DNA of 64,000 nt from Streptomyces sp. GESEQ-4 (GCF_017948455.1 NZ_JAFFSU010000020.1:62001-126000), one strand, 5' to 3'; counted from the stretch's first letter, positions 33,659 through 42,040 are shown. The notes: generated by a model not told the origin, from the sequence alone. Program-made: numbers and translations.

Positions 33659-34048
33659 ATGGCAGTCGACACGGCCGAGGCCCGGCTCGAGGAACGCTGG
33701 CGGGACATCCTGTCGGTGCACGCGCGCACGATGTGCGAGATCGACCGAGTCCTGCACCCGCACGGGCTCGGGGCGAGCGATTTCGAGGTCATCGACATCC
33801 TCGCCTCCGCCTCGCCCGAGGAGGGCGACCAGTGCCGGGTGCAGAACCTCGCCGGCCGGGTCCATCTCAGCCAGAGCGCACTGTCCCGGCTCATCGGCCG
33901 ACTGGAGAAGGACGGCCTGGTGGAGCGCTCGGTCTGCATAGAGGACCGACGCGGCGTCTGGGTCGCCCTGACCGCCAAGGGCCGCGACCTGCACGCGGAG
34001 GTACTGCCGCTGCAGCGGGCGGTGCTGGCCCGGATGCTGGGCGGCTGA
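33659..34048 (+). CDS. MarR-family regulator, probably leaderless mRNA
   Basis: A 129-residue MarR protein: dimerising helices at both ends, winged helix with QNLAGRVHLSQSALSRLIGR and the wing EKDGLVERSVCIEDRRGVWV. ATG at 33659 has no Shine-Dalgarno sequence and lies about seven bases from a good -10 element, so the message is likely leaderless. A palindromic operator covers the promoter. The upstream VOC gene may be in its regulon but is transcribed separately. Confidence 0.88.
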   Translation: MAVDTAEARLEERWRDILSVHARTMCEIDRVLHPHGLGASDFEVIDILASASPEEGDQCRVQNLAGRVHLSQSALSRLIGRLEKDGLVERSVCIEDRRGVWVALTAKGRDLHAEVLPLQRAVLARMLGG

Positions 34049-34059
34049 GGCGCGGGCCA

Positions 34060-34125
34060 GTGCGTGAGGCGTTCCGCAAGTACGTGGGGATGTCGCCGAT
34101 GGCGTTCTTCAGCGAGGTGCCCCGC
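34060..34125 (+). pseudogene. AraC-family regulator, C-terminal relic
   Basis: Translation from 34060 reads VREAFRKYVGMSPMAFF and a few more residues. This matches the second helix-turn-helix of AraC-family regulators (the usual form is AFRRHVGMSPMAYLR). Nothing upstream continues the family: the MarR gene ends only 11 bases before. It is therefore a residual fragment of a deleted gene, about 22 codons, running into the convergent SseB gene. Confidence 0.55.
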
Positions 34126-34521
34126 TCACGGGCGGGCCAGCAGGGTGCGTACCCCCTCCGAGGTGAGCGTGAGCGGGTGCTGGGAGGCCCCGTCGATGGT
34201 GAGGGCCAGGTCGTCGGTGGGCCACTGTGCGGCGAGGGCACCCAGCGGTACCAGCCGGTAGCGGGAGACGAACGGCAGCAGCCCGGCCAACTCCGGTTCC
34301 GAGGTGAACACGGGCACGGTCGGTTCGCCTCCCGGATGCTCGATGACCGGTAGCGCCACGGCGCCGGGATCGGTCGCGTCCTCGTCGCTGACGTCGTCGG
34401 GCACGGGCACGAGCACGTCGCTGCTCGCGAGCGCGTCCAGCGCCGCCGTGTCCTCGGTGTTCTGGGCCAGCACGTCCAGCGCGTGCTGGGCCGCGGTGGC
34501 GGGGGTGCGGGGTGTCTCCAT
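34126..34521 (-). CDS. SseB-family protein
   Basis: A 131-residue protein with the N-terminal SseB fold (PF07179). Recognisable parts are AQHALDVLAQNTEDTAALDA, LVPVPDD and VPVFTSEPELAGLLPFVSRY. The ATG at 34521 has AGGGAAG upstream, whereas the frame further upstream is unlike the family. In Streptomyces such proteins occur beside type VII secretion genes and elsewhere, with no clear function. It is isolated here. Confidence 0.75.
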   Translation of the reverse strand: METPRTPATAAQHALDVLAQNTEDTAALDALASSDVLVPVPDDVSDEDATDPGAVALPVIEHPGGEPTVPVFTSEPELAGLLPFVSRYRLVPLGALAAQWPTDDLALTIDGASQHPLTLTSEGVRTLLARP

Positions 34522-34617
34522 GGCAGCTTCCCTGGTAGCGGCGGTCGTACGGGCCTGTTCGGAAGAGATCCGGGCTCTGCTCGCGTACCCCATCCGGAGC
34601 AGCGCATTCATTCGGGA

Positions 34618-35859
34618 TCAGGGGATCAGCGGGATGTGGTCCGAGGGCAGGCCCAGGCGGTCGCAGCCGACGCGCCGGTACAGCGGCTCGGCCATGCTCG
34701 GGCCGACATGGGTCCAGTACGTGGCCGCGTCCCGGAAGTAGCGCTGCATCCGCTCCCCGTCGCGGGCGTACCGGGAGCCGGCCGTGCGGAAGAGGATCCC
34801 CTGGAGTACGTCCCAGACCATGCGCCCGGCGTTCAGGAACATCAGCGCGAGCCGGTTGTCCTCGGCGACGGTGAAGGGGGCCTCGCCGGTGGCGTTGCGA
34901 TGGCAGGTCTCCATCCAGTCCTCGGCGGTGCGGCGCAGCGCGGCTTCGGCCGTGTGGACGACGCCGAGCGCCTCGCCCAAGTGCCGCTGGTAGTCGTGGA
35001 GTTCGGACCGGGTGCGGTCGGGTTCCAGGGCGAGGGGACGGGCGGCGAGGATCCGGGCGTACTCGTCGGCGGCGGCGTGCGCGGTGCCGACCATGATGGC
35101 GGCCAGCTCACCGTGGAAGAAGCTCGGCGCGCGCCCGGCGTACATGGGGTTGCCGTGCAGCCGTGATCCGGTGCTGCCGCCCTCCACCGGCAGGTCGAGC
35201 AGGCTCGCCTCGATCGTGCAGTACGCGGGGATGCGGGCCTGTTCCATGTGGATGCTGTTGGATCCGCTGCCGCGCAGGCCGAGCACGCCGTACCAGTCGT
35301 CCAGGACCGTCCACACCGAGCGCGGGGCGACGAACAGCACCGGCGGTCCCGGCGGGTCGCCGGGCTTCTCGGGGGCGCGCAGGGTCTGGCCGACGTAGTG
35401 CGTGGAGTAGGGCGCGCCGGAGGAGTACGGCCAGGTGCCGTCGAGGACGATCCGGCCGTCGCCGTCTGGCTGTGCGACGCCGATGGGCATGACCGTGGAC
35501 GCCGCCCGGAAGTCGCCGTCGGCACCGAAGATCTCGTCCTGCGCCTGTTCCTCGAAGACCGAGGCGACCTGGAGAACGTGCGCGGCGGTGAGGGACAGGG
35601 CCCAGCCGGTGGAGGGGCAGCCGCGGGCGATTTCGGTGACCACGCGGTAGAACACGGGCAGGGCGAACTCGTAGCCGCCGTACCGCCGCGGCTGGAGGAT
35701 CCGGTAGAAGCCGGCCCGCAGGAAGTCGTCGTGGGTGTCCTTCGGGTAGTGCGTCAACCGTTCGGTCTCCGGCTGGCGTTCGAGCAGCGCGGGCCGGAGC
35801 GCTGCGGCCCGTTCGATGATGTCGCGTTCGGTCAGTCCGGGTTCGGGAGCGGAAATCAC
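34618..35859 (-). CDS. Flavin-dependent monooxygenase, HsaA/acyl-CoA-dehydrogenase fold
   Basis: A 413-residue protein with the acyl-CoA dehydrogenase fold of the reduced-flavin-dependent group D monooxygenases (HsaA, HpaB-like p-hydroxyphenylacetate hydroxylase). Visible parts include FYRILQPRRYGGYE, ARGCPSTGWALSLTAAHVLQ, the middle-domain GLRGSGSNSIHMEQARIP and a C-terminal helical bundle. GTG start at 35859 is directly preceded by AGGAGG. Such oxygenases need a flavin reductase partner, which is not present nearby. Substrates in the family are phenols, steroid rings and polyketides; here it is undefined. A 3' IS remnant begins about 100 bp upstream of its start. Confidence 0.83.
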   Translation of the reverse strand: MISAPEPGLTERDIIERAAALRPALLERQPETERLTHYPKDTHDDFLRAGFYRILQPRRYGGYEFALPVFYRVVTEIARGCPSTGWALSLTAAHVLQVASVFEEQAQDEIFGADGDFRAASTVMPIGVAQPDGDGRIVLDGTWPYSSGAPYSTHYVGQTLRAPEKPGDPPGPPVLFVAPRSVWTVLDDWYGVLGLRGSGSNSIHMEQARIPAYCTIEASLLDLPVEGGSTGSRLHGNPMYAGRAPSFFHGELAAIMVGTAHAAADEYARILAARPLALEPDRTRSELHDYQRHLGEALGVVHTAEAALRRTAEDWMETCHRNATGEAPFTVAEDNRLALMFLNAGRMVWDVLQGILFRTAGSRYARDGERMQRYFRDAATYWTHVGPSMAEPLYRRVGCDRLGLPSDHIPLIP

Positions 35860-35960
35860 GGTGCCTCCTGAGGTGTGGGGCCCTGTCCGTTCGTGACGCG
35901 ATATGAGCGATTGAACACGGCAAGTGCTTCCGGGGTACCGACCGGAAACCGCCAACTAGG

Positions 35961-36338
35961 CCCGGACTTCGCAGGTCGCTGTTTTAGATCTGTGGCCAGC
36001 GGGTTCGTGTGATGTCGGTGTCAGGAGGTCGAGGAGGTGGAGTTGGACGCCGCGGGTGATCTGGACGGTGGGCGGGTCGGTGACGCTGCCGATGCGCAGG
36101 GTGAGTTCGGCGAGGTGGTAGAAGATCACGCGGCCGGTGGGACGGATCCGGCGGTTGTCGGGATAGAGGCCGGTCATGGTCTGCTCTGGGCCCAGTGCGC
36201 GTCTGACCTGCCGTTCGATGAGGCAGAAGACGAGCAGGGCCAGGCAGATGACCTGGATCAGGGCGGCGACGCGCCGGTTGTGCTGCACGAAGACCGGGGC
36301 GACCGCGAGGGGGCCTTTGAAGTCGCGGTAACGGCGCT
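35961..36338 (-). mobile_element. IS1634-like element, 3' remnant (copy A)
   Basis: These 378 bp are almost identical to 38023-38400 of the full copy, with only a handful of substitutions. They contain the terminal inverted repeat beginning CCCGGACTTCGCAGG and the last 110 codons of the transposase, ending in a TAG that lies in the flanking ACTAGG (35955-35960). Similarity stops sharply after CGGCGCT at 36338. The rest of the element is lost, so this copy is dead. Confidence 0.88.
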
Positions 36339-36474
36339 AGCCTGCACCTTCGCAGCATCACCTGGTGCAGCGGGCGCGACTTGACGGCCGGGATAGCCCC
36401 TGGTGACACCACTCGTACGGTAGCGACGGGATGGCCAGCGGTGCTTCTGGGGCACGGGGTAGCGACTACTGACT

Positions 36475-36490
36475 CCAACTGCAACGTTGG
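36475..36490. promoter_or_regulatory. Candidate operator of first TetR gene
   Basis: CCAAC-TGCAAC-GTTGG, containing the perfect palindrome CAACGTTG (36482-36489), lies 22 bp upstream of the TetR start, followed by two further GTTGG half-sites. Position and symmetry suit autoregulation. The gap 36339-36474 holds nothing else that I recognise. Confidence 0.4.
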
Positions 36491-36511
36491 TGTTGGTGTT
36501 ATGGTGTGGAG

Positions 36512-37120
36512 ATGGCCTGGGATATTGAAGGCACTAAGCGCCGGATTCATGAGGCGGCGTTGGCCGAGTTCGCCGCGCAGGGTCCCGACGGAACGAACAT
36601 CGACCGGATCGCCAAGCGCGCGGGAGTCAACCGGGAGCGGATCTACAACTACTTCGGCAACAAGTCGAAGTTGTTCTCAGCGGTGATCTGCACCGAGTTG
36701 GACAAGATCGCCGACGCTGTGCCGCTGGACATCAACTGCGCAGCGGATCTCGGAGAGTTCGCCGGGCGGACGTTCGACTACCAGCAGGAACATCCCGACC
36801 TGGCCCGGCTGGTGTTGTGGGAGGGACTGTCGGACTCCGGCGCCGTCCAGGACGAGAGCGCCCGCAGCGAGCTGTATGCCGGCAAGACCGCGGCCATGGC
36901 CGCGGCGCAGGCGGCAGGGCTGCTCGACGACACCGTGCAACCTGCCCATCTCGTCTTCCTGGTCATAGCGCTGGCGAGCTACTGGTCAGCGGCTCCGCAG
37001 ATCGCCCGGATGCTGTCCGGAAGCGGCACGGACGACCTCGATGAACGTGCCCGTCGGCGTGCCGCCGTGGTCCGTGCCGCCCAGCAGATCGGTGCCCCAG
37101 GCAAGGCCGTCACACCCTGA
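36512..37120 (+). CDS. TetR-family regulator (pair 1)
   Basis: A 202-residue TetR regulator with HTH at residues about 10-55 (TNIDRIAKRAGVNRERIYNY, FGNKSKLFSAV) and an all-helical ligand domain. ATG at 36512 (or GTG at 36506) has no clear ribosome site. It lies 24 bp upstream of an SDR gene on the same strand and probably represses it together with itself. Both sit between two IS1634-like sequences. Confidence 0.87.
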   Translation: MAWDIEGTKRRIHEAALAEFAAQGPDGTNIDRIAKRAGVNRERIYNYFGNKSKLFSAVICTELDKIADAVPLDINCAADLGEFAGRTFDYQQEHPDLARLVLWEGLSDSGAVQDESARSELYAGKTAAMAAAQAAGLLDDTVQPAHLVFLVIALASYWSAAPQIARMLSGSGTDDLDERARRRAAVVRAAQQIGAPGKAVTP

Positions 37121-37144
37121 ACCACTACACGATGGGACCAACCA

Positions 37145-37900
37145 ATGCTGAAGGACACCACCGCCGTCGTCACCGGCGCCTCCAGCGGCATCGGCGCCGC
37201 GGTCGCTCAAGCACTGGCCGCTGAGGGCGCCGACGTCGCCCTTCTCGCACGACGTCGAGACAGGCTCAGTGAACTCGCTGACATCATCAATGCACGCGAT
37301 GGCGGCCGCGCACGGCCCTACGAAACGGACGTCACCGACGCGCACGCGGTGCGCGATGCGATCAGCGCCGCGGCTGACGACGGCGACGGCATCGACATCC
37401 TGATCAACAACGCGGGGAGCGGCACCTGGGGCCCGGCCGTCACCGCCGACCTGGATGACTGGCACACCACGGTCGAGGTCAATCTGAACGGTGTACTCAA
37501 CACCACGCACGCCGCACTGCCGCACCTGACCCGAGCCGCAGCAGTCGGTGAACGCGGCGTCGCCGACCTCGTCACCATCAGCTCCATTGCGGGCCGCAAG
37601 GTCCCCGGCGCACTAAGCAATGTCTATGCGGCCACCAAACATGCAGTCGGTGCTTTCACCGAAGCCCTTCGTCAGGAACTCGCGGATCAGCATGTCCGTG
37701 CCGGGCTGGTGGAACCCGGTCTCGTGGTCACCGAACTCACCACCAGCGGCCACGACCACGCTCCCGATGCGACCAACCCCACCGGATATGGCCTGCTCCA
37801 GCCGATGGATATCGCAAGCGCCGTGGTGTTCATGGTGACCCGGCCCCGTCACGTCGCGCTCAACGAAATGCTCGTCCGGCCGACGGAACAGACGATCTAA
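37145..37900 (+). CDS. Short-chain dehydrogenase/reductase (pair 1)
   Basis: A 251-residue classical SDR: cofactor motif TGASSGIGAAVAQAL near the N-terminus, NNAG at about residue 90, the catalytic serine in TISSIAGRK and the YAATK motif (Tyr/Lys) near 160. The Arg pair in LLARRRDRL after the second strand suggests preference for NADP(H). Co-transcribed with the TetR gene. The substrate is unknown; TetR/SDR pairs often deal with reactive aldehydes, quinones or xenobiotic ketones. Confidence 0.9.
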   Translation: MLKDTTAVVTGASSGIGAAVAQALAAEGADVALLARRRDRLSELADIINARDGGRARPYETDVTDAHAVRDAISAAADDGDGIDILINNAGSGTWGPAVTADLDDWHTTVEVNLNGVLNTTHAALPHLTRAAAVGERGVADLVTISSIAGRKVPGALSNVYAATKHAVGAFTEALRQELADQHVRAGLVEPGLVVTELTTSGHDHAPDATNPTGYGLLQPMDIASAVVFMVTRPRHVALNEMLVRPTEQTI

Positions 37901-38016
37901 GCCGAAGGGCTTTCGCCTCGCAGATGCTGCAAACTCGCGGATGACAGGCGGCCAGGGTGAGGCGGCGAGGTGGGGCGGCTCCTGGCCGGAAGCCGACGGC
38001 GAGGCCGGCTTCGGAC

Positions 38017-38022
38017 ACTAGG
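38017..38022. repeat. IS target-site duplication, left copy (ACTAGG)
   Basis: ACTAGG abuts the left end of the full IS; the same hexamer abuts its right end at 39794-39799. The hexamer also flanks copy A (35955-35960). The shared core is CTAG, so the true duplication may be 4 or 6 bp. Confidence 0.65.
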
Positions 38023-39711
38023 CCCGGACTTCGCAGGTCGCTGTTTTAGATCTGTGGCCAGCGGGTTCGTGTGATGTCGGTGTCAGGAGCTCGAGGAGGT
38101 GGAGTTGGACGCCGCGGGTGATCTGGACGGTGGGCGGGTCGGTGACGCTGCCGATGCGCAGGGTGAGTTCGGCGAGGTGGTAGAAGATCACGCGGCCGGT
38201 GGGACGGATCCGGCGGTTGTCGGGATAGAGGCCGGTCATGGTCTGCTCTGGGCCCAGTGCGCGTCTGACCTGCCGTTCGATGAGGCAGAAGACGAGCAGG
38301 GCCAGGCAGATGACCTGGATCAGGGCGGCGACGCGCCGGTTGTGCTGCACGAAGACCGGGGCGATCGCGAGGGGGCCTTTGAAGTCGTGGTAGCGGCGCT
38401 CGACCGTGCCCTGCCCTTTGTAGTGGATCAGGACCTGGGCCGGGTCGGCCCGGTCGGCGGGGATGCTGGTCAGCATCGCGTACCAGCCGTCGACGGCGGC
38501 CTCGGCGTCCAGGACGTCGGTGTCGAAGTGCCAGGCCAGGGCGGGGATGCCGTGCTCATCGGTGGTGATACTCCAGCGCAGGCACGCGGTGACGCGGCGC
38601 TTGGCGGCGATGACCCCGGCCCGGGCCGCGACCTTATCGCGGGTCTTGTAGTGCCGCCGCCCGCCGCACCGGCGAGCTTGTCCATCTCCTCCCGGGCGCG
38701 GGCCAGACGCTTCTCGCGGGCCTGGCACTGGCCCGCCGCGACAGCGGTGGAGTGGACGAGGATCCGCCGCAGGCGGTGCACCGGGTCCCGCTTGCGGGGC
38801 CCGGCCAGGGTGTGGACGTCCTCCAGCACCCGGTATGCCTCCCGCTCACCGGCGGGCTTGCGCGCGTCCCGCTCGGGCACCCAGTCCGCCAGCTGTGCCT
38901 GCGTGAGGTCCAAGGCGGCATAGACCTCGTCCTTGACCTGCGCGGCCGGGACGGGCGCGATGAAATCCACCCCGGCCGCCAGCAGTGCCGTGACGTTCAC
39001 GTACGACACCAGCTTGGAGTCGGCGACCATCAGGAAATCCTGCTCACCGGCCATGCCTCGCAGGTCTTTCATCGCCCCGACGACCTGACTGACCTCGGCC
39101 GCGCCGCCGCCGAAGACACGGGCATGGACGGGGATGCCGCCGTCGGCGGACACCGCGAGCCCGGCCTGGACCTGCTTCAGGTCGACGCGCCGGTCCTTGG
39201 GATGCCCGTAACCGATGACCGGGTACTGCCCGTCCTGGTCCCCGTCCGGGAAGGCGCCGTGGACGGACATGCTGGTCATGTCCCAGTGCAGCCGGGACAC
39301 ATCGATCCCGAACTCGGCGATCGCCCGTGCACCGACGCTGCCCGCGATCCGCTCCAACTCCGGCGCGATCGCGTCCAGGGCCCGAGCCAGACGGTCGTCG
39401 TTGAGCAGGTCCGGCTCAATACCGAAGACCTCCTCCACCGCCCAGGTGCGGGCCCAGTCACCGACCCGCACCAGCGGCGCGGGCGACGTCAGCCGGTTGG
39501 CGACCAGCGCCTCGACCACCTGCCCGTGGGTCAGATGCGCGCTCGCGCCACCCGGACACAGCCCGTCCACGATCCCGGCGACATCCAGCCGGCGCAGAAA
39601 TTCGGCAGCGACAGGCAGAGCGCCCAGACGCTTCTCCACAACGGACGTCACCACCACGTCAAGGCGCTGACGCTCAGACCGTGGCCGCGGGGAACGGGAA
39701 GTCATCGACAC
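38018..39711 (-). pseudogene. IS1634-family transposase, frameshifted
   Basis: The transposase starts at 39711 with an N-terminal DUF4277 domain (VVVTSVVEKRLGALPVAAEF) and continues with the IS4-superfamily DDE core (GIDVSRLHWDMTSMSVHGAF; LMVADSKLVSYVNV). In the GC-rich tract about 38655-38672 the frame is lost; the protein resumes one base back with GGRRHYKTRDKVAARAGVI and runs to CEVRA. The DDE glutamate region (GQGTVERRYHDFKGPLAI) is in the second frame. A one-base deletion in a GGC repeat, a programmed -1 shift or a sequencing error could explain it. The final TAG stop is not encoded by the IS but by the flanking CTAG. Confidence 0.85.
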
Positions 39712-39793
39712 ACCCCACCCAACGCCACACCACCGGCCCGGGACACCCCCGGACCGTTCACACCATACGTATTAACGACCCGCGAAGTACGGG
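38023..39793 (-). mobile_element. IS1634-like insertion sequence, full-length (copy B)
   Basis: About 1771 bp bounded by inverted repeats: CCCGGACTTCGCAGGTCG at the left and, read inward on the other strand, CCCGTACTTCGCGGGTCG at the right (16 of 18 matches). ACTAGG flanks both sides as a target duplication. It contains one transposase gene with a frameshift. The intact ends and duplication indicate insertion as a unit, more recent than the decay of copy A. Confidence 0.85.
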
Positions 39794-39799
39794 ACTAGG
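39794..39799. repeat. IS target-site duplication, right copy (ACTAGG)
   Basis: Right-hand partner of the hexamer at 38017-38022. The following 240 bp (39800-40041) contain no convincing gene on either strand. Confidence 0.65.
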
Positions 39800-40041
39800 T
39801 GGGCGTGGAGGAATCCGGGGTGGTGCGGGGTCACTTGAGCCTGGGGCGTGCCTCGTGCCGAGCACTTCAGGACCGTGCCTGCGTCCAGAGGTACAGGTGC
39901 CAGCCCTGGTCGTCGGCGAGAGGGCCGGCGGTGTGTGCGGCTCTGCAGTCGACGGTGGAGGGCATGACGAAAGCGCAGCAGGGTGGCCGCGGTCAGGGTG
40001 CTCCAGTAATGAGGGAAGACGTCCCCCCAGAGGCGGTGCCG

Positions 40042-40466
40042 CTAGTAGCTGAGTGCGGCACGCCACTCCCCGCGGCCCCGGCGCTGAGCAGGCGCAGATT
40101 CGTCCGCTTCCGGTTCCGGGCGTGTGCGCGGAGGGCGGGCAGGTCGGCGGCGGCGACGATCGCGAGGTCGACGTTCTGCGCGATGTGGCGGGCCACGCCG
40201 TTGAACCCGTCGCACCGCATCGTGCACATGGGGCACGGCTCGGTCTGCTTCTTGCCGTACATGAGGTGGTAGACGACCAGGTCACGACCGGGCCGGGTGA
40301 ACAGCTCCCCCAGGCGCACCGTCCGCACCGGCGTGTCACCGGCCTCCAGATCAGCCGGACCCTCCTCGAAGACGTAGTCGTCGACGACGGCCTCGATCGG
40401 CTCCGCCCCACCACCGTATGCCTGCGGTCCGGGATCGTGAGGGCGAGAGGACGGGACGACCCACAC
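40042..40466 (-). pseudogene. DUF899 family protein with internal deletion
   Basis: From GTG 40466 the frame encodes the thioredoxin-like DUF899 family: YVFEEGPADLEAGDTPVRTV, LVVYHLMYGKKQTEPCPMCT with the CxxC motif, and NLRLLSAG. At about 40085 the frame changes and reads GRGEWRAALSY followed by TAG at 40042. In intact relatives about 85 residues separate LLSAG from the final GRG-W-LSY, so an internal deletion of roughly 250 bp, not a multiple of three, joined the two ends. The N-terminal 40 residues usual in the family are also missing. It lies divergent from the second TetR gene. Confidence 0.7.
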
Positions 40467-40473
40467 CTTTCCC

Positions 40474-40497
40474 GTTCTGGATTATAAAGTTCAGAAT
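40474..40497. promoter_or_regulatory. TetR operator, copy 1
   Basis: GTTCTGGATTATAAAGTTCAGAAT contains TTCTG and CAGAA as inverted arms 12 bases apart and starts 41 bp before the TetR ATG. It aligns at 15 of 24 positions with 41155-41178 upstream of the SDR gene. The AT-rich centre doubles as a likely -10 region. Confidence 0.6.
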
Positions 40498-40514
40498 CTG
40501 GTAGCGTCGCTCTC

Positions 40515-41117
40515 ATGGGCAGGCCACGATCCTTTGACGAGACCGCGGTACTCGACGCCGCGGCCGCGGAGTTCCGGGTGCACGGCTTCGCCGACACCTC
40601 GACCGAGCAGCTCTGCGAGGCGGCGGGGGTGCGGCGCAGCAGCCTGTACAACGCCTTCACGTCGAAGGACGAACTGTTCGTGCGCGCACTGGAGCGGTAC
40701 GTGACGGTGTTCCGTGAGCGCCGGGCACAGGTGCTCGCCGATGACCAGCTCAGTGGGGCCGAGCGGCTGCGCGTGTTGATGGAGGACGTCATCGAGGAGG
40801 AGCGCGCAGCACGCGAGCAGGGACATGCGGCCGGATGCATGGTCGTACAGAGCATGATGGCCCCGGACCTGCGCGAGCGGGACGAGCGCGTGGCCCGCAT
40901 CCTCGATCGGGACCTGCGCGAACTCCTGGACGGTTTTGAAGGAGTGATCCGGGCCGGGCGTCTCGACGGCAGCATCCGGGCGGATGCCGACGCGCACGAA
41001 GGGGCCTTGCTGGTGGCGACGGTCATCTCCGGGCTGCGGGTAACCGCGCAGGCAGGGATCGAATGCGAACTGCTGCGGCAGATCGCACTCAATGGCCTGC
41101 GCTCACTCCTGAGTTGA
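40515..41117 (+). CDS. TetR-family regulator (pair 2)
   Basis: A 200-residue TetR/AcrR regulator with N-terminal HTH (DTSTEQLCEAAGVRRSSLYN, AFTSKDELFVRAL) and a C-terminal domain of the TetR_C type. The inverted repeat before it and the near-copy before the next gene indicate that it represses both itself and the SDR gene at 41189. The 71-bp gap between the genes contains the second operator, so the SDR gene has its own control site. Confidence 0.88.
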   Translation: MGRPRSFDETAVLDAAAAEFRVHGFADTSTEQLCEAAGVRRSSLYNAFTSKDELFVRALERYVTVFRERRAQVLADDQLSGAERLRVLMEDVIEEERAAREQGHAAGCMVVQSMMAPDLRERDERVARILDRDLRELLDGFEGVIRAGRLDGSIRADADAHEGALLVATVISGLRVTAQAGIECELLRQIALNGLRSLLS

Positions 41118-41154
41118 GAACGTACGCCCAGTCGCCCGGCATCCACTTGCCCAC

Positions 41155-41178
41155 ATTTTGGATTTTGCGATACAGAAA
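41155..41178. promoter_or_regulatory. TetR operator, copy 2
   Basis: ATTTTGGATTTTGCGATACAGAAA lies 10 bp before the SDR start and shares TT-TGGATT and CAGAA with the site at 40474-40497. The ribosome site GAGGAGA follows immediately. Confidence 0.55.
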
Positions 41179-41188
41179 GAGGAGACGC

Positions 41189-41875
41189 ATGACCGTCACA
41201 CTGATCACCGGGGCCAACAAGGGCATCGGTTTCGAGACAGCCAGACAACTTCTGGAGTCGGGCCACGTCGTCTACATCGGCGCGCGTGACGTCGAGCGAG
41301 GCGAAAAGGCCGCGGCAGCGCTCGGCGCGCGCTTCGTTCAGCTCGATGTGACCGACGACGCCTCGGTGAACAGCGCGCTGGCGACGATCGGTTCAGCCGA
41401 GGGCCGGCTCGACGTTCTGGTTCACAACGCGGGCATCTTGGGGCACGGAGTCACCGACGGTCCCACGGCCCTGCGAGTTTTCGACACCAACGCGGTGGGG
41501 GTCGTGCGCGTCACGGAGGCGGCACTTCCCCTGCTGCGCAAATCCTCGAATCCGACCGTGGTCACCGTTTCGAGCAGCGCCGGGTCGTTCTGGGCCGTGA
41601 ACAACCCCGACCGGCCGGAATTCCACCTGCCACTCGCGCTCTACTCCGCGTCCAAGTCGGCGGCGACCATGCTGACGATCCAGTACGCCAAGGCTCAACC
41701 GGGCATCAAGTTCAACGCGGTTGAACCCGGCACCACCGCCACCGACATGACCGCTGCCTTCGGAATCGGAAGGCCAGTGGAAGAGAGCGCCAGAACCGTC
41801 GTACGCCTGGCGACTCTCGACGCGGACGGTCCGACAGGAACGTTGCAGGACGAAACCGGGACATTGCCCTGGTAG
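41189..41875 (+). CDS. Short-chain dehydrogenase/reductase (pair 2)
   Basis: A 228-residue SDR with TGANKGIGFETARQLLESG as cofactor motif, HNAG near residue 83, VSSSAGSFW (catalytic serine) and YSASKSAATM (Tyr/Lys). The N-K-G-I-G form of the glycine motif resembles the carbonyl-reductase-like branch (CBR type), which is monomeric and reduces quinones and ketones. Controlled by the adjacent TetR protein through the operator at 41155. Not closely similar to the SDR of pair 1. Confidence 0.88.
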   Translation: MTVTLITGANKGIGFETARQLLESGHVVYIGARDVERGEKAAAALGARFVQLDVTDDASVNSALATIGSAEGRLDVLVHNAGILGHGVTDGPTALRVFDTNAVGVVRVTEAALPLLRKSSNPTVVTVSSSAGSFWAVNNPDRPEFHLPLALYSASKSAATMLTIQYAKAQPGIKFNAVEPGTTATDMTAAFGIGRPVEESARTVVRLATLDADGPTGTLQDETGTLPW

Positions 41876-42040
41876 GCGCGTGCGGGGCGTGAGCCCGTTC
41901 GCTCGACCCACCCGAGGGCCGGCAGCAGTTTTTCCTTTCTGTGGACAAAGTGTGGACGCACACGAGCCAAGTCCCTACGCTGAGCGTCGCTTTGCCACAG
42001 AAGTCTGCGTGAGTCGCCGCCGTACAACGCAGGAGGAAGA

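Noticed and set aside
35955..39799. Active composite transposon carrying a TetR/SDR cargo
   Set aside because: Copy A has only one end and no transposase, and copy B is frameshifted and has its own target duplication, so mobility of the whole block is not supported; it is kept only as a structural observation.
39758..41266. 500-codon minus-strand frame over the second TetR/SDR region
   Set aside because: Ser/Arg/Pro-rich shadow of the TetR gene and the DUF899 relic; no conserved domain.
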